Below, piece after piece: positions 42,579 through 51,159 of a DNA stretch of 64,000 nucleotides (the stretch's first letter is position 1; every line of letters begins with the position of its first letter). This stretch comes from Armatimonadota bacterium. GTDB lineage: Bacteria > Armatimonadota > Fimbriimonadia > Fimbriimonadales > Fimbriimonadaceae. Under the pieces are notes generated by a model. The model searched no databases. It was not told where the DNA came from and worked only from the letters and a program-made list of their open reading frames with translations. The stretch spans positions 186,001-250,000 of the forward strand of contig JBAXHT010000002.1 in the NCBI GenBank assembly GCA_037138755.1, in the 5' to 3' direction. Made by a program: the position numbers and the translations under genes.

Positions 42579-43058
42579 TCATTCCTCAAGCGTCGACAAT
42601 GCTTCAAGCCGCTCAATGAGGCTGAGGTGAATTTTGTCTTTGCCCCGTCCGGTACCCAGCTTCATCGCTTTTAGCGCGGCCAATTTTGCGACTCGCACCG
42701 ATGTAGTTTGTATGGTCAGAGTGACTGACTGGGCCTCCAATTCTGCAAATGATTCATAGCCTGATACACGATTCAAAATCTGAACAACACCGACCTCTGT
42801 GAAAAAGGTGTTGAACGCACCCCCAAAGGAAAACCGATCTAAACGGCTCAACTCACCGCTGCGAGTTCTGGCACCAACCTCATTCAGGGCGTTCGCAAGC
42901 GAATCTAAATTTTCTGAATCATAGGCAATGCACAAGTCGATATCGTATGTGGTCAGGTCTCCACCTTGCATCAGTAGTGCATAGCCACCCACCACAACAT
43001 AACTAACGTTATGCTTTTTGAAGACGGCTGCGAGCGCCTTAAGGCTCGGAGAGCTCAT
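42579..43058 (-). CDS. Nucleotidyltransferase-fold protein (AbiEii/MNT-like)
   Basis: The 159-residue protein has the polymerase-beta-type nucleotidyltransferase signature: YVVVGGYALLMQGGDLTTYDIDLCI, with GG and the DxD metal site. Such proteins occur as toxins in AbiE systems or as the AMP-adding antitoxin in MNT-HEPN pairs. Its partner here is a 68-residue protein rather than HEPN. It overlaps that gene by 20 bases, the usual layout of a toxin-antitoxin-like pair. Confidence 0.8.
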   Translation of the reverse strand: MSSPSLKALAAVFKKHNVSYVVVGGYALLMQGGDLTTYDIDLCIAYDSENLDSLANALNEVGARTRSGELSRLDRFSFGGAFNTFFTEVGVVQILNRVSGYESFAELEAQSVTLTIQTTSVRVAKLAALKAMKLGTGRGKDKIHLSLIERLEALSTLEE

Positions 43059-43245
43059 CTGTCCTCCATCTCAGCGGAACAATGCCATTTTGCTCCCAAA
43101 TTTCGAAGATCTCTCGCATGATGCCTTCGTGATACTCGACTCGCTCGGTCGGGGTCATTTTGTGGAGAATCTTAAGCATCGTATCATCCCGCTCTGTCGA
43201 GAAAGACTCCGCTCGGTCGGCATTTGACTCCATTTCCAAACTCAT
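43039..43245 (-). CDS. Small partner of the nucleotidyltransferase
   Basis: The product has 68 residues from the first ATG, or 46 from 43179, and is charged and helical: MTPTERVEYHEGIMREIFEIWEQNGI. No family is recognised. A 20-base overlap with the nucleotidyltransferase gene suggests translational coupling and a functional pair. The N-terminal 20 residues are polar and may not be translated. Confidence 0.55.
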   Translation of the reverse strand: MSLEMESNADRAESFSTERDDTMLKILHKMTPTERVEYHEGIMREIFEIWEQNGIVPLRWRTDELSEP

Positions 43246-43278
43246 TATCCCACGGCTTCCCGAAGTAAACTGTTCGGA

Positions 43279-45180
43279 ATGCTCCTCTCTGTCTCAAATG
43301 TCAAAAAAGCGTTTGGGCCGGACCAGATTCTTTTGGGTGTCACCTTCCGTTTGGACCCCAAGGAGCGGGTGGCAATGGTGGGTCGAAACGGAGCCGGAAA
43401 GTCGACTCTTCTAAAAATTCTGACCGAACGCGATACGCCAGATTCGGGTTCATTCAACATCAACCGTGGGGCCAAAATCGGGTACCTCCGCCAAGAGCAG
43501 CCGGTCACCTTTGGGCGATCCGTCATCGAAGAAGCCCAGGCCGGAGCAGCAGATCGCCTCGCAATCCAGGTTCGGCTGAGAGAACTCGAAGAGCTGATCG
43601 AGGCGGACAAAGCGACCGCCGAAAACCTTGACGAATACGCTCTCGTCCATGAGCACTTTCTTGACGCCGAGGGGTACTCGGCCGAGCGAGATGTGCGAAC
43701 AGTTCTCATCAAAATGGGATTCGAGGAGGATGAGTTTGATAAGCCGACCGACGCCCTCAGCGGCGGAGAAAAAACTCGCCTCGCCATCGCAAGGATCCTG
43801 CTCGAAGAACCAGACCTCCTGATCCTCGACGAGCCAACCAACCACCTTGACCTTCAAGCCACCGAATGGCTAGAGAACTGGATCACGCAGTACCACGGCG
43901 CCGTTTTGCTGGTCAGCCACGACCGAACCTTCTTGGAAGCGACGGCTCAGCGAGTGCTGGAACTGCGGGATGGACAGGTTAAGGCTTATCCGGGACCGTT
44001 CGGTAAGTACCTAGAACTCAAACAAGCCGACGAAGAACGCCAAGCCGAAGTGGCGAAAAGGCAATCGATTGAGCTTGCCAAGATGGATGAATACGTCCGG
44101 CGCTTCATGAATAGCCAGCGCACTGCCCAGGCGCGTGGTCGGCTCAAGCAGATGGAAAAACTCGAAGCCGTTAGAGTTCATGCGCCAAAGAGCGATAAGC
44201 AGATGGCGGGCGGGTTTGGAAAAGCATCTCGCTCGGGAGAAATTGTTGTTGAGACAAAGAAACTCGCGGTCGGCTTTCCAGATTTGACTCTGATCAAAGA
44301 ATTGAACTGGGTCGTTCGCATCGGCGAACGGTGGGGCATCATCGGCGAAAACGGGGCCGGGAAATCGACACTCATCAAGACCGTCATGGGTGCGCTTCCA
44401 CCGCTTGGTGGAGTTGCCAAGATCGGCTCAAGTGTGGTTGCGGGCTACTTCACCCAGGATGCCAGCGATCTAGATCCTGAGATGTCGCCTTTGGACGTCC
44501 TCTGCTACGAAGACGGCCTCACTCCGCCAGAAGCGCGAACCCTGCTTGGGCGATTCTTGCTGACTGGGGACGACGTCTACCGCCCGGTCCGAACCCTCAG
44601 CGGTGGCGAGAAGAACAAACTTTCTTTGGCGCGCTTGACGAATCTGAATCCCAATCTGCTAGTGCTCGATGAGCCTACGAACCACCTCGATATGACTTCG
44701 CGCGAGGCTCTCGCGGATGTTCTCAAGGATTACGACGGAACGCTGATTCTCATTTCGCACGACCGCTGGTTGCTCAGCCAAGTGACCGACAACACCCTCG
44801 ACGTTCGCCGGAACGAAGTGATCCAGTTCCCTGGTTCCTACACCGACTATCGAAACAGAAAAACAACTGGGCCCGCAGTCGTCTCGACTACTTCTTCGTC
44901 GGCAAAGCCCGACGAAAATGTCCCCAAGCTCTCTCCCAGGGAGCTCGGAAAGGCGATCGAAAAACTCAACAAAGAGATATCACAGATCGAGGACAAGATC
45001 ACTAGCCAGGAAAACGAAATGGCGGTGCTAGAAATGAAACTCGCCGGAGTTCGCCCTGGAGACGATGTTCTAGCACTCTCAACTCAGCACGGAGAGTTGC
45101 AACAAACGATTGCCAGTACCATGAAGGAATGGGAGCGGCTGAACACCGAAGTTGCCGAGATGGAGGCACAGCGAGGGTGA
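43279..45180 (+). CDS. ABC-F family ATPase
   Basis: The 633-residue protein has two ABC domains on one chain and no membrane segment, the ABC-F form that acts on ribosomes. Walker A motifs are GRNGAGKSTLL and GENGAGKSTLI; signatures are LSGGEKTRLAIARILLEEPDLLILDEPTNHLD and LSGGEKNKLSLARLTNLNPNLLVLDEPTNHLD. Between them lies a charged linker (RRFMNSQRTAQARGRLKQMEKLEAV), and the C-terminus is coiled coil (residues 560-633). It may rescue stalled ribosomes or give antibiotic tolerance, but the interdomain linker does not settle which. TAAACT lies seven bases upstream. Confidence 0.93.
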   Translation: MLLSVSNVKKAFGPDQILLGVTFRLDPKERVAMVGRNGAGKSTLLKILTERDTPDSGSFNINRGAKIGYLRQEQPVTFGRSVIEEAQAGAADRLAIQVRLRELEELIEADKATAENLDEYALVHEHFLDAEGYSAERDVRTVLIKMGFEEDEFDKPTDALSGGEKTRLAIARILLEEPDLLILDEPTNHLDLQATEWLENWITQYHGAVLLVSHDRTFLEATAQRVLELRDGQVKAYPGPFGKYLELKQADEERQAEVAKRQSIELAKMDEYVRRFMNSQRTAQARGRLKQMEKLEAVRVHAPKSDKQMAGGFGKASRSGEIVVETKKLAVGFPDLTLIKELNWVVRIGERWGIIGENGAGKSTLIKTVMGALPPLGGVAKIGSSVVAGYFTQDASDLDPEMSPLDVLCYEDGLTPPEARTLLGRFLLTGDDVYRPVRTLSGGEKNKLSLARLTNLNPNLLVLDEPTNHLDMTSREALADVLKDYDGTLILISHDRWLLSQVTDNTLDVRRNEVIQFPGSYTDYRNRKTTGPAVVSTTSSSAKPDENVPKLSPRELGKAIEKLNKEISQIEDKITSQENEMAVLEMKLAGVRPGDDVLALSTQHGELQQTIASTMKEWERLNTEVAEMEAQRG

Positions 45181-45187
45181 GTATCTG

Positions 45188-45916
45188 ATGTTCGACAGGA
45201 TCGATGCCCTCAAGGCAAAACTTGACGCCATGCGTCCCTTGAAGCCGGAATTCCTTGCGGAATACCAAAAGCTGATCGACGTTCGAATGACTTACCACTC
45301 AAACGCAATTGAGGGAAATACACTCACACAAAGCGAGACAGAACTCGTCCTTGAAAAAGGCGTAACGATTGGAGGGAAATCTGTTGCCGAGCATCTGGAA
45401 GTGATCGGTCATCGGGAGGCCATTGGGTTCATTCAGGAACTTGCCACCACAAGTTCGCATCTCGGCGAGCATGAAATCAGACAGATCCACGCACTTGTAG
45501 TGAGGGGAAACATGCCCGAAGAACAAGGTAAATATCGAACTGTCAATGTCAAGGCCGCTGGTACTGAGCATCAGTATCCTGACCACATTCAGATTCCGAA
45601 CCTCATGCAGCGGTTTGTTGCCGAACTTGCGACCGGTAACCTGCATCCTGTGGGGCGAGCAGTGAAGGCACACTATGACTTCGTCTCGATTCACCCGTTT
45701 CGCGATGGAAATGGAAGAACAGGGCGGTTGCTGATGAACCTTCTTCTGATTCAAAGTGGCTATGTGCCAGCTATCCTCCGAGTCGAACGACGAACCGACT
45801 ATATCGATTCGCTCGTTCATGCCCAATCGAACGACGATGACCTTTCAAAACTGACCATGCTAGTGTGCAACGAACTCGAATCCGCCCTCGAAGAGGTGAT
45901 CTCGCTTGCGAGCTGA
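45188..45916 (+). CDS. Fic family protein (AMP-transferase)
   Basis: The 242-residue protein contains the Fic core HPFRDGNGRTGRLLMN, with the catalytic His and the phosphate-binding GNGR. The N-terminal helix carries SNAIEGN, the [ST]xxxE[GN] inhibitory motif of class II Fic proteins whose Glu blocks ATP binding in the resting state. Fic proteins transfer AMP to Ser, Thr or Tyr of targets. The ATG at 45188 is preferred over the upstream frame at 45152 that overlaps the ABC-F gene. It overlaps the next gene by 11 bases. Confidence 0.92.
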   Translation: MFDRIDALKAKLDAMRPLKPEFLAEYQKLIDVRMTYHSNAIEGNTLTQSETELVLEKGVTIGGKSVAEHLEVIGHREAIGFIQELATTSSHLGEHEIRQIHALVVRGNMPEEQGKYRTVNVKAAGTEHQYPDHIQIPNLMQRFVAELATGNLHPVGRAVKAHYDFVSIHPFRDGNGRTGRLLMNLLLIQSGYVPAILRVERRTDYIDSLVHAQSNDDDLSKLTMLVCNELESALEEVISLAS

Positions 45917-47522
45917 AATTCTAATCGCCGGTGGCGGAACAGGCGGCGTTGCCGCTGCGATGATGGCATGTGAGCTTGGTCACAAGGTCATCATGACCGA
46001 GGAGACCGACTGGGTCGGTGGTCAATTAACCTCCCAAATTGTTCCTCCAGATGAGCATCCGTGGATCGAACAATTCGGCTGTACCCGCCGCTACCGAGAT
46101 TTTCGAAACCGGGTTCGACAAGCGTACTACGCAAACCCGGGTCTCTCAGAGTCTGCCCGGCAGAACCCATTGCTCAATCCGGGAACTGGTTGGGTTAGCC
46201 GCCTATGCTTTGAGCCCGAAGTTGGGTGGAAAGTGATCCAAGATATGCTCGCACCCTATGTTGCCAAAGGGTTGCTGACGATTCTGCTGAAGCACAAGCC
46301 CCACTCAGCCATGGTTAATGATGACCAGGTCGAAGCCATTCGATTCTTGAACTTGGAGTCCGGAAAGCTTCTGACCATCGAAGCGGACGTCTTCCTGGAT
46401 GCCACCGAACTCGGAGATTTGCTCCCGATGACCGGGACGGAATACGTCGTTGGGGCCGAGTCGAAGGCCGACACGAAAGAGCCAAACGCAGTTGAAGGAC
46501 CTGCTGAATGGGATAACGTGCAGGGAATCACGTGGTGCTTTGCCCTCGCCAGCGATCCTAACGGCGAGCACCGGATCGAGAAACCAGCGCAGTACGAGAA
46601 GTGGAAGAACTGGAAGCCGAATTTTTGGCCCGGATCCATCCTAGGCTTTGAGGTGTTACATGCTCACACCGGTGAGACTCGCGAGTTGCCGTTGTACGGA
46701 CGAAAGCCCGGCGATTGGTACGCACTGTTTCCCTACCGTCAGATCGTCAGTCCAAGCGTTTTTCCTGGTCAACATCCAGCGACTGTGGTGAATTGGCCCC
46801 AGAATGACTACTTCGAAGGGACGATTATGGATGTCGATCCACTCCCGAAAGGCGACGAAATCCCCGAGCACTTCGACGTCCCCGGGGCGATGGGGCCAGT
46901 TTCCGCAAGCCGACTTCATGACTCCAAACAGCTCAGCTTGAGCCTACTGTATTGGCTCCAGAACGATGCACCCCGTCACGACGACCAACCGGGGGCGTAT
47001 CCAAACTTGTATATGAGCCCGGAGTTAGCGGGGACCGTCGACGGGTTTGCAAAGTACCCCTACATCCGCGAAGCTCGGCGAATTCAGGCCGAGTACGTGG
47101 TTAAAGAGCAAGATGTTGCAGCCTATACCAACGAAGGAGCCGATCGGGCACCCTCCTTTGAGGACTCAGTCGGGATTGGGGCCTATCGAATCGATCTTCA
47201 CCCGAGCACGAACGGGGCGAATACAATCGACACCTCGACGCTGCCGTTTGAGATTCCCTTGAGGTCGCTTGTTCCGGTTCGGATGACAAACCTAATCCCG
47301 GCCTGCAAAAATCTTGGCGTAACCCATATCACGAACGGTTGCTATCGGCTGCATCCGGTGGAGTGGAATATTGGAGAGTCCGCCGCGGCCCTGGCCTCGT
47401 GCACGCTGCGGATGGGTTCAGCGCAAGCGGTGTCGGGGTCTACCGAAGAAGTTGCTGGATTACATGGCCTTCTTTCCAACCAGGGAGTCGAGCTCCGCTG
47501 GCCACAGCTCCGGGCCCTCTAA
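45906..47522 (+). CDS. FAD-dependent oxidoreductase
   Basis: The 538-residue protein begins with a TTG codon and has the dinucleotide fold AEILIAGGGTGGVAAAMMACELGHKVIMTEE, followed by TDWVGGQLTSQ and later TNLIPACKNLGVTHITNGCYRLHPVEWNIGESAAALA, the closing pattern of the FAD-dependent oxidoreductases of the PF12831 type. Substrate unknown; relatives often lie in sugar or aromatic-compound loci. It is translated with the Fic gene through an 11-base overlap. Confidence 0.88.
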   Translation: MRAEILIAGGGTGGVAAAMMACELGHKVIMTEETDWVGGQLTSQIVPPDEHPWIEQFGCTRRYRDFRNRVRQAYYANPGLSESARQNPLLNPGTGWVSRLCFEPEVGWKVIQDMLAPYVAKGLLTILLKHKPHSAMVNDDQVEAIRFLNLESGKLLTIEADVFLDATELGDLLPMTGTEYVVGAESKADTKEPNAVEGPAEWDNVQGITWCFALASDPNGEHRIEKPAQYEKWKNWKPNFWPGSILGFEVLHAHTGETRELPLYGRKPGDWYALFPYRQIVSPSVFPGQHPATVVNWPQNDYFEGTIMDVDPLPKGDEIPEHFDVPGAMGPVSASRLHDSKQLSLSLLYWLQNDAPRHDDQPGAYPNLYMSPELAGTVDGFAKYPYIREARRIQAEYVVKEQDVAAYTNEGADRAPSFEDSVGIGAYRIDLHPSTNGANTIDTSTLPFEIPLRSLVPVRMTNLIPACKNLGVTHITNGCYRLHPVEWNIGESAAALASCTLRMGSAQAVSGSTEEVAGLHGLLSNQGVELRWPQLRAL

Positions 47523-47573
47523 AAGAGATTCCGAACTCCACTTGCGGGCCGAAGATACATCAAATAACGCAGA

Positions 47574-47599
47574 AGAGGTGCCCAGTTAGGGGCACCTCT
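47574..47599. terminator. Hairpin without T-tract
   Basis: AGAGGTGCCC and GGGCACCTCT form a perfect ten-base stem with a six-base loop, 52 bases after the FAD oxidoreductase stop and convergent with the lipoprotein gene at 47659. It lacks a T-run, so only a weak terminator or an RNA-stability role is supported. The rest of the 136-base gap is unremarkable. Confidence 0.45.
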
Positions 47600-47658
47600 C
47601 CAACGATTGTCCTCTAGAATCTTCCAATTCCGGACGATCTCAATTGATCAACTTGTTG

Positions 47659-47895
47659 CTACTTTCCGCCTTCGTCGGGAGCCGTTGCCTGACTGGACCC
47701 AGCATTTGCCGCGTTTGGCGGCTTAGCACCACCAGCCGCGCCGCGATCCGGAGTCATGTTGAGAGCTTCCTCTCTGCTGAGAGACTTGCCCGCCTGTGCT
47801 CCGGCAGGATTCCCTTTCCCAGAGTCGTCAGACGAACATCCGGCAACGAAAACTCCACCCAAAACTGCCGCTACAGCAACATGAATCGTCCTCAT
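47659..47895 (-). CDS. Small lipoprotein next to the pseudopilin
   Basis: The 78-residue product has a signal peptide and lipobox (AVLGGVFVAGC), then a Gly/Ala/Pro-rich, unstructured sequence with SREEALNMTPDRGAAGG. No family is recognised. The ATG at 47895 overlaps the last base of the pseudopilin stop codon, so the two are translated together. Confidence 0.7.
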   Translation of the reverse strand: MRTIHVAVAAVLGGVFVAGCSSDDSGKGNPAGAQAGKSLSREEALNMTPDRGAAGGAKPPNAANAGSSQATAPDEGGK

Positions 47896-48905
47896 TACGG
47901 GTTGCACTGTGCTCCACTACCGTTGTATCCAAACTGATATCCGCGCTGCTGGTCGGGTCGGAACATAGAGAGGTAATAGGGGGCAGTTGTTCCCGCTTGA
48001 CAGCGCATCGGAAGATCAACGTTTCCTGCAGGATATCCACCTTGCGGTCCGTAATAAGTCCAAGCTGGCTCTAGGTATCGCCTGTTCCCGTTTGCAGTAG
48101 CCTGCGGGGCATCGCTACCCATTGCGATCCACTTAGCTGAAGAGTCCACGAATCCGAGGATATTCCCACGGCCAAAGACTCGAACAGTATCGTTTGCAGG
48201 CAAGAACGTCAGCTCATAGGTGTCTTGACGACCGGTTACCGCAGCTCCTGTTTGAGGATGTCCACCAGGATTGAAGCGGCAAGCTGGGGCTGGCGCAGCA
48301 GCGGTCCCCACGGTGTTGCAGCGCATATAAGGAGAGGTGTAGCCAAAGCCTCGATAAGCTTCTTTTCCGTTTCCGAACCAAACGAGCGGAGTACCGCTGA
48401 CGTCTTGTACTGCGGTAGCGCTATACAGGGTAAGCAGGCCGTTCATGGTCATCATCGTTACCGGCAAGTTCGCCGGAGCAGTGGAGTAGTTGAAGCCAGT
48501 GGTGTAAACCGAGCCTCCACTTCCTTGGTAAAGGTCATTGTTCTTCGTGTAAGGGAAAATTGAGTTGTACCAAATCAACTGGTCCGCTCCTGCGAATGCT
48601 GCCCGACCACCCCAACCGGCTGGCACAGCGGCAAACCAGTAGGAGGAATATCCTGGCGGAACCCACGATGATCCCAAGACAGTGCCAGTTGCCGGATCTA
48701 CGGCATGAGCACTTGGGAAGTTATCGTCATTATCGGTAGTGTAAATGTTGAAGGAAGTTCCAGTCTGCTTGGTGTCGCTTATGACTCGCGCTTTCTTGGC
48801 CGCTTCTTTCGCCTGCGCGAAGACGGGGAAGAGGATTGCTGCAAGGATCGCGATGATTGCGATGACCACGAGCAACTCGATGAGAGTAAATGCCTTTGTT
48901 TTCAT
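47895..48905 (-). CDS. Type II secretion pseudopilin / prepilin-type N-terminal domain protein
   Basis: The 336-residue protein has the prepilin leader and methylation domain [23 protein letters not shown]; cleavage is expected after Ala5, and [22 protein letters not shown] follows as in Armatimonadota pseudopilins. The C-terminal part is Gly/Tyr/Asn-rich with [14 protein letters not shown], a surface-type fold. It is probably assembled as a fibre or as a secretion component. The start is 48905 (MKTKAFTL). The 120-base gap upstream holds a palindrome and a likely promoter. Confidence 0.88.
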   Translation of the reverse strand: MKTKAFTLIELLVVIAIIAILAAILFPVFAQAKEAAKKARVISDTKQTGTSFNIYTTDNDDNFPSAHAVDPATGTVLGSSWVPPGYSSYWFAAVPAGWGGRAAFAGADQLIWYNSIFPYTKNNDLYQGSGGSVYTTGFNYSTAPANLPVTMMTMNGLLTLYSATAVQDVSGTPLVWFGNGKEAYRGFGYTSPYMRCNTVGTAAAPAPACRFNPGGHPQTGAAVTGRQDTYELTFLPANDTVRVFGRGNILGFVDSSAKWIAMGSDAPQATANGNRRYLEPAWTYYGPQGGYPAGNVDLPMRCQAGTTAPYYLSMFRPDQQRGYQFGYNGSGAQCNP

Positions 48906-48991
48906 GTTGGTTCCCATTTAAGGTCGGGCGACCAGATAATCGCTTGGTCCAGCAAACTGCCAGACTCCCATCCAATATACAAAACAATCTT

Positions 48992-49006
48992 TGCTAATTG
49001 TTAGCA
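48992..49006. promoter_or_regulatory. Palindrome upstream of pseudopilin gene
   Basis: TGCTAA-TTG-TTAGCA is a perfect six-base inverted repeat with a three-base centre, 87 bases upstream of the ATG. On the minus strand a TATATT lies about 17 bases further on, so the palindrome would cover a -35 region. It could be an operator. Confidence 0.4.
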
Positions 49007-49038
49007 GATCATTAAATTCTTCGAGAAAATGTTTAACG

Positions 49039-49383
49039 TTATCGAACGAAGTGGATTTCGACGATTCGACTGTTGTCCCACAGGAGCAACGAATCTAGAA
49101 CTGGCTTACCCTTCGCGATTTCGCGGGCGTCCTCAAACGAGACCCTTTTGGTCTCGCCGCTGAGCATTCCAGGTTGAGCCATGTACCCAATCGCATCGTC
49201 GATCGAAGGAAAACAAGAGAGGCCGTTGACCACCATTCCGTCAGGGGTAGACGCATTATTGCAGGCATACTTCCCGTCACCCACCGAGATCAAATAGATC
49301 TCGTCCGGAAAGTTGCTAATGGACTCCCACATCCCTTCATCGAAGGAGGAAATCAGGGGATTTTCTAAAATCTCAATTGCCAT
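49039..49383 (-). CDS. Hypothetical protein, 114 aa
   Basis: The sequence is soluble and acidic with SCFPSIDDAIGYMAQ and VSFEDAREIAKGKPVLDSLLLWDNSRIVEIHFVR, a repeated alpha/beta pattern seen in small immunity-like or DUF proteins. No family is recognised. It overlaps the 3' end of carA by 11 bases, so it is probably co-transcribed with it. Confidence 0.55.
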   Translation of the reverse strand: MAIEILENPLISSFDEGMWESISNFPDEIYLISVGDGKYACNNASTPDGMVVNGLSCFPSIDDAIGYMAQPGMLSGETKRVSFEDAREIAKGKPVLDSLLLWDNSRIVEIHFVR

Positions 49384-50476
49384 TCTTGATCTTCTCTACA
49401 AACTGTGCGAAGTAGGGCCTGGAGTCCCAGGGTCCCGGAGCCGCCTCTGGGTGGTACTGGATACTCGAAGCATCCGCGTCCGGAACAGATATTCCTTCAA
49501 CCGTTCCATCATTGACGTTGATCTGAGTCACTTTCGCTCGAGTTCCTTCGAGACTACCAGGGTCGACGGCGTAGCCGTGATTCTGGCTCGTTATAGTAAC
49601 TTTCCCAGTTTCAAGATCTTTGACTGCGTGATTAGAGCCTCGATGGCCATATTTTAACTTAAAAGTCTGCCCGCCTACCGCATGACAAAGCATCTGATTC
49701 CCCAGACATATCCCAAACATTGGTCGTTTGCCAAGTAGTGATTTTACAGTACGTACAACTCCTTCGAGTCGCTGAGGATCCCCCGGACCTGGGCTCAGAA
49801 AGATGCCGTCCGGCTTCCAACTCATCACTTCGTCAGCCGTAGCCGTAGCCGGAAGAACAATTGGGCGGCACCCGGCTCGCCAAAACCTACGGAGGATGTT
49901 GTATTTGAGTCCGCAATCAAGCACCACTAATCGCGGACGTCCGGCTGGGTCCGGTTCCGACACGGCTTCCTTCCCTTCCGGTCCCCACTTGTAGGCACTC
50001 TTAGTGGTCACCGACATAACGTAGTCTTGCTCGTCGTAACCTGCCGCTTCGGCAAGTTTTGCCTTGCCTTCAAGCGGATCATCGCAGATGACTCCCATCG
50101 TGACGCCAGCACTGCGGATATGCTTGGTGATCATCCGCGTATCCAGTCCCTGGATTCCTGCAACACCGCGCTCCTTCAACAACGCGTTCACGGTTCGATT
50201 AGAGCGCCAGTTCGAAGGGTCCTCACAGGCTTCTCGAACAATCAGTCCGCTGGGCTGAATCCTATCAGATTCAAAATCGTCATCGTTGATCCCGTAGTTC
50301 CCGATCATCGGGTAGGTCAGCATCACCATCTGACCTGCGTAGCTTGGGTCGGTAAGGATTTCCTGGTAACCAGTCATCCCAGTATTGAAGACCACCTCTC
50401 CGACGCCAGAAACATCGGCACCAAGAGCTCGACCTTCGTATTGGGAACCATCGCTAAGGAGCAGGAAACGCTTCAA
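49373..50476 (-). CDS. carA: Carbamoyl-phosphate synthase small subunit
   Basis: The 367-residue protein supplies ammonia from glutamine to CarB. It has an N-terminal domain (LLSDGSQYEGRALGADVSGVGEVVFNTGMTGYQEILTDPSYAGQMVMLTYPMIGNYG), and a class I glutaminase with nucleophile Cys in MFGICLGNQML and His-Glu in QYHPEAAPGP. The start is TTG. The car genes lie about 7 kb apart: carA here and the half-length carB at 40.9-42.5 kb, separated by unrelated modules. Confidence 0.95.
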   Translation of the reverse strand: MKRFLLLSDGSQYEGRALGADVSGVGEVVFNTGMTGYQEILTDPSYAGQMVMLTYPMIGNYGINDDDFESDRIQPSGLIVREACEDPSNWRSNRTVNALLKERGVAGIQGLDTRMITKHIRSAGVTMGVICDDPLEGKAKLAEAAGYDEQDYVMSVTTKSAYKWGPEGKEAVSEPDPAGRPRLVVLDCGLKYNILRRFWRAGCRPIVLPATATADEVMSWKPDGIFLSPGPGDPQRLEGVVRTVKSLLGKRPMFGICLGNQMLCHAVGGQTFKLKYGHRGSNHAVKDLETGKVTITSQNHGYAVDPGSLEGTRAKVTQINVNDGTVEGISVPDADASSIQYHPEAAPGPWDSRPYFAQFVEKIKNGN

Positions 50477-50497
50477 CCTAGACGAGCAGGATACCCG

Positions 50498-50917
50498 TTA
50501 GAGACCCTGAAATGGGTTCACAATCTCAACTCCTTTGTACTTAAAACCGTGATGCATGTCTTCCGAGTACAAGACATCACAATCTGAGAGCACTGCCGCC
50601 TGTATAATTTGGGCGTCAAAGATAGAGACGGTATGGAGGGCGCTGATCATAGCGGAATCTCTGACGAAGCTGGGTTCAACTGAAAAACTGATCAATGTCT
50701 CCCAGTGCACCAAAGTTGGGATCAGACTAAAAATAGGCACCCCTGCTTTTCGGACCATAACCCGACAAAACTCCGTCAGCACTTGCGGAGAAATTCTCTT
50801 GAGGAAAGTGGGATCATTAAGAATCTCTCTTGCTCTAATGTGTTTCGACCCGGCTGAGACATCCGCCCAGTAGATCAGAACATTAGTGTCTAGAAAGGCA
50901 CAGTCAATCTTCCTCAT
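50498..50917 (-). CDS. PIN-domain toxin (VapC-like)
   Basis: The 139-residue RNase of the PIN family shows the acidic metal-site residues in LDTNVLIYWAD, TEFCRVMV, FDAQIIQAAVLS and LYSEDMHHG. VapC toxins cut tRNA or rRNA and are blocked by VapB. It overlaps its antitoxin by 14 bases and lies upstream of carA on the same strand. Confidence 0.9.
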   Translation of the reverse strand: MRKIDCAFLDTNVLIYWADVSAGSKHIRAREILNDPTFLKRISPQVLTEFCRVMVRKAGVPIFSLIPTLVHWETLISFSVEPSFVRDSAMISALHTVSIFDAQIIQAAVLSDCDVLYSEDMHHGFKYKGVEIVNPFQGL

Positions 50918-51128
50918 AGATTTCCTCTCGAGTGATCTTCTTTCCGTAAGACACTTTGAACTCCTGAATATGGACGTAGTGATTGTCCAGCCACTCTTGA
51001 GGAGACATTGTAAGCTTGGCCGCCAGGAGCACGTTTACATAACCGTTGACGGAGGTCTTCTTCTCGTGCGCGGCCGCCTTCACTCTCTCATACAAATCGT
51101 CAGGCAAACTCAATGTAATATTCTTCAC
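50904..51128 (-). CDS. Ribbon-helix-helix antitoxin (VapB-like)
   Basis: The 74-residue antitoxin begins MKNITLSLPDDLYERVKAAAHEKKTSVNGYVNVLL, a ribbon-helix-helix fold, and has an acidic C-terminus (TREEIYEED) suited to fill the PIN active site. The start is GTG, six bases after CACAAT. It heads a two-gene operon with the PIN toxin. Confidence 0.88.
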   Translation of the reverse strand: MKNITLSLPDDLYERVKAAAHEKKTSVNGYVNVLLAAKLTMSPQEWLDNHYVHIQEFKVSYGKKITREEIYEED

Positions 51129-51154
51129 ACAAACATTGTGCCACAGATTCTGTG
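51128..51154. promoter_or_regulatory. Tandem VapB operators
   Basis: CACAA-ACA-TTGTG (51128-51140) and CACAG-ATT-CTGTG (51142-51154) are two 5-3-5 inverted repeats with centres 14 bases apart. The first spans the CACAAT -10 and reaches the GTG start, so antitoxin binding would block the promoter directly. Confidence 0.55.
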
Positions 51155-51159
51155 TAAAC

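Noticed and set aside
47574-47599. Treating this hairpin as a full rho-independent terminator
   Set aside because: The stem is perfect but no T-tract follows on either strand, so it is listed only with low confidence.
39372-51154. Calling the toxin-rich interval a classical phage-defence island
   Set aside because: No restriction, CRISPR, CBASS or similar effector is present and ordinary metabolic genes are interleaved.
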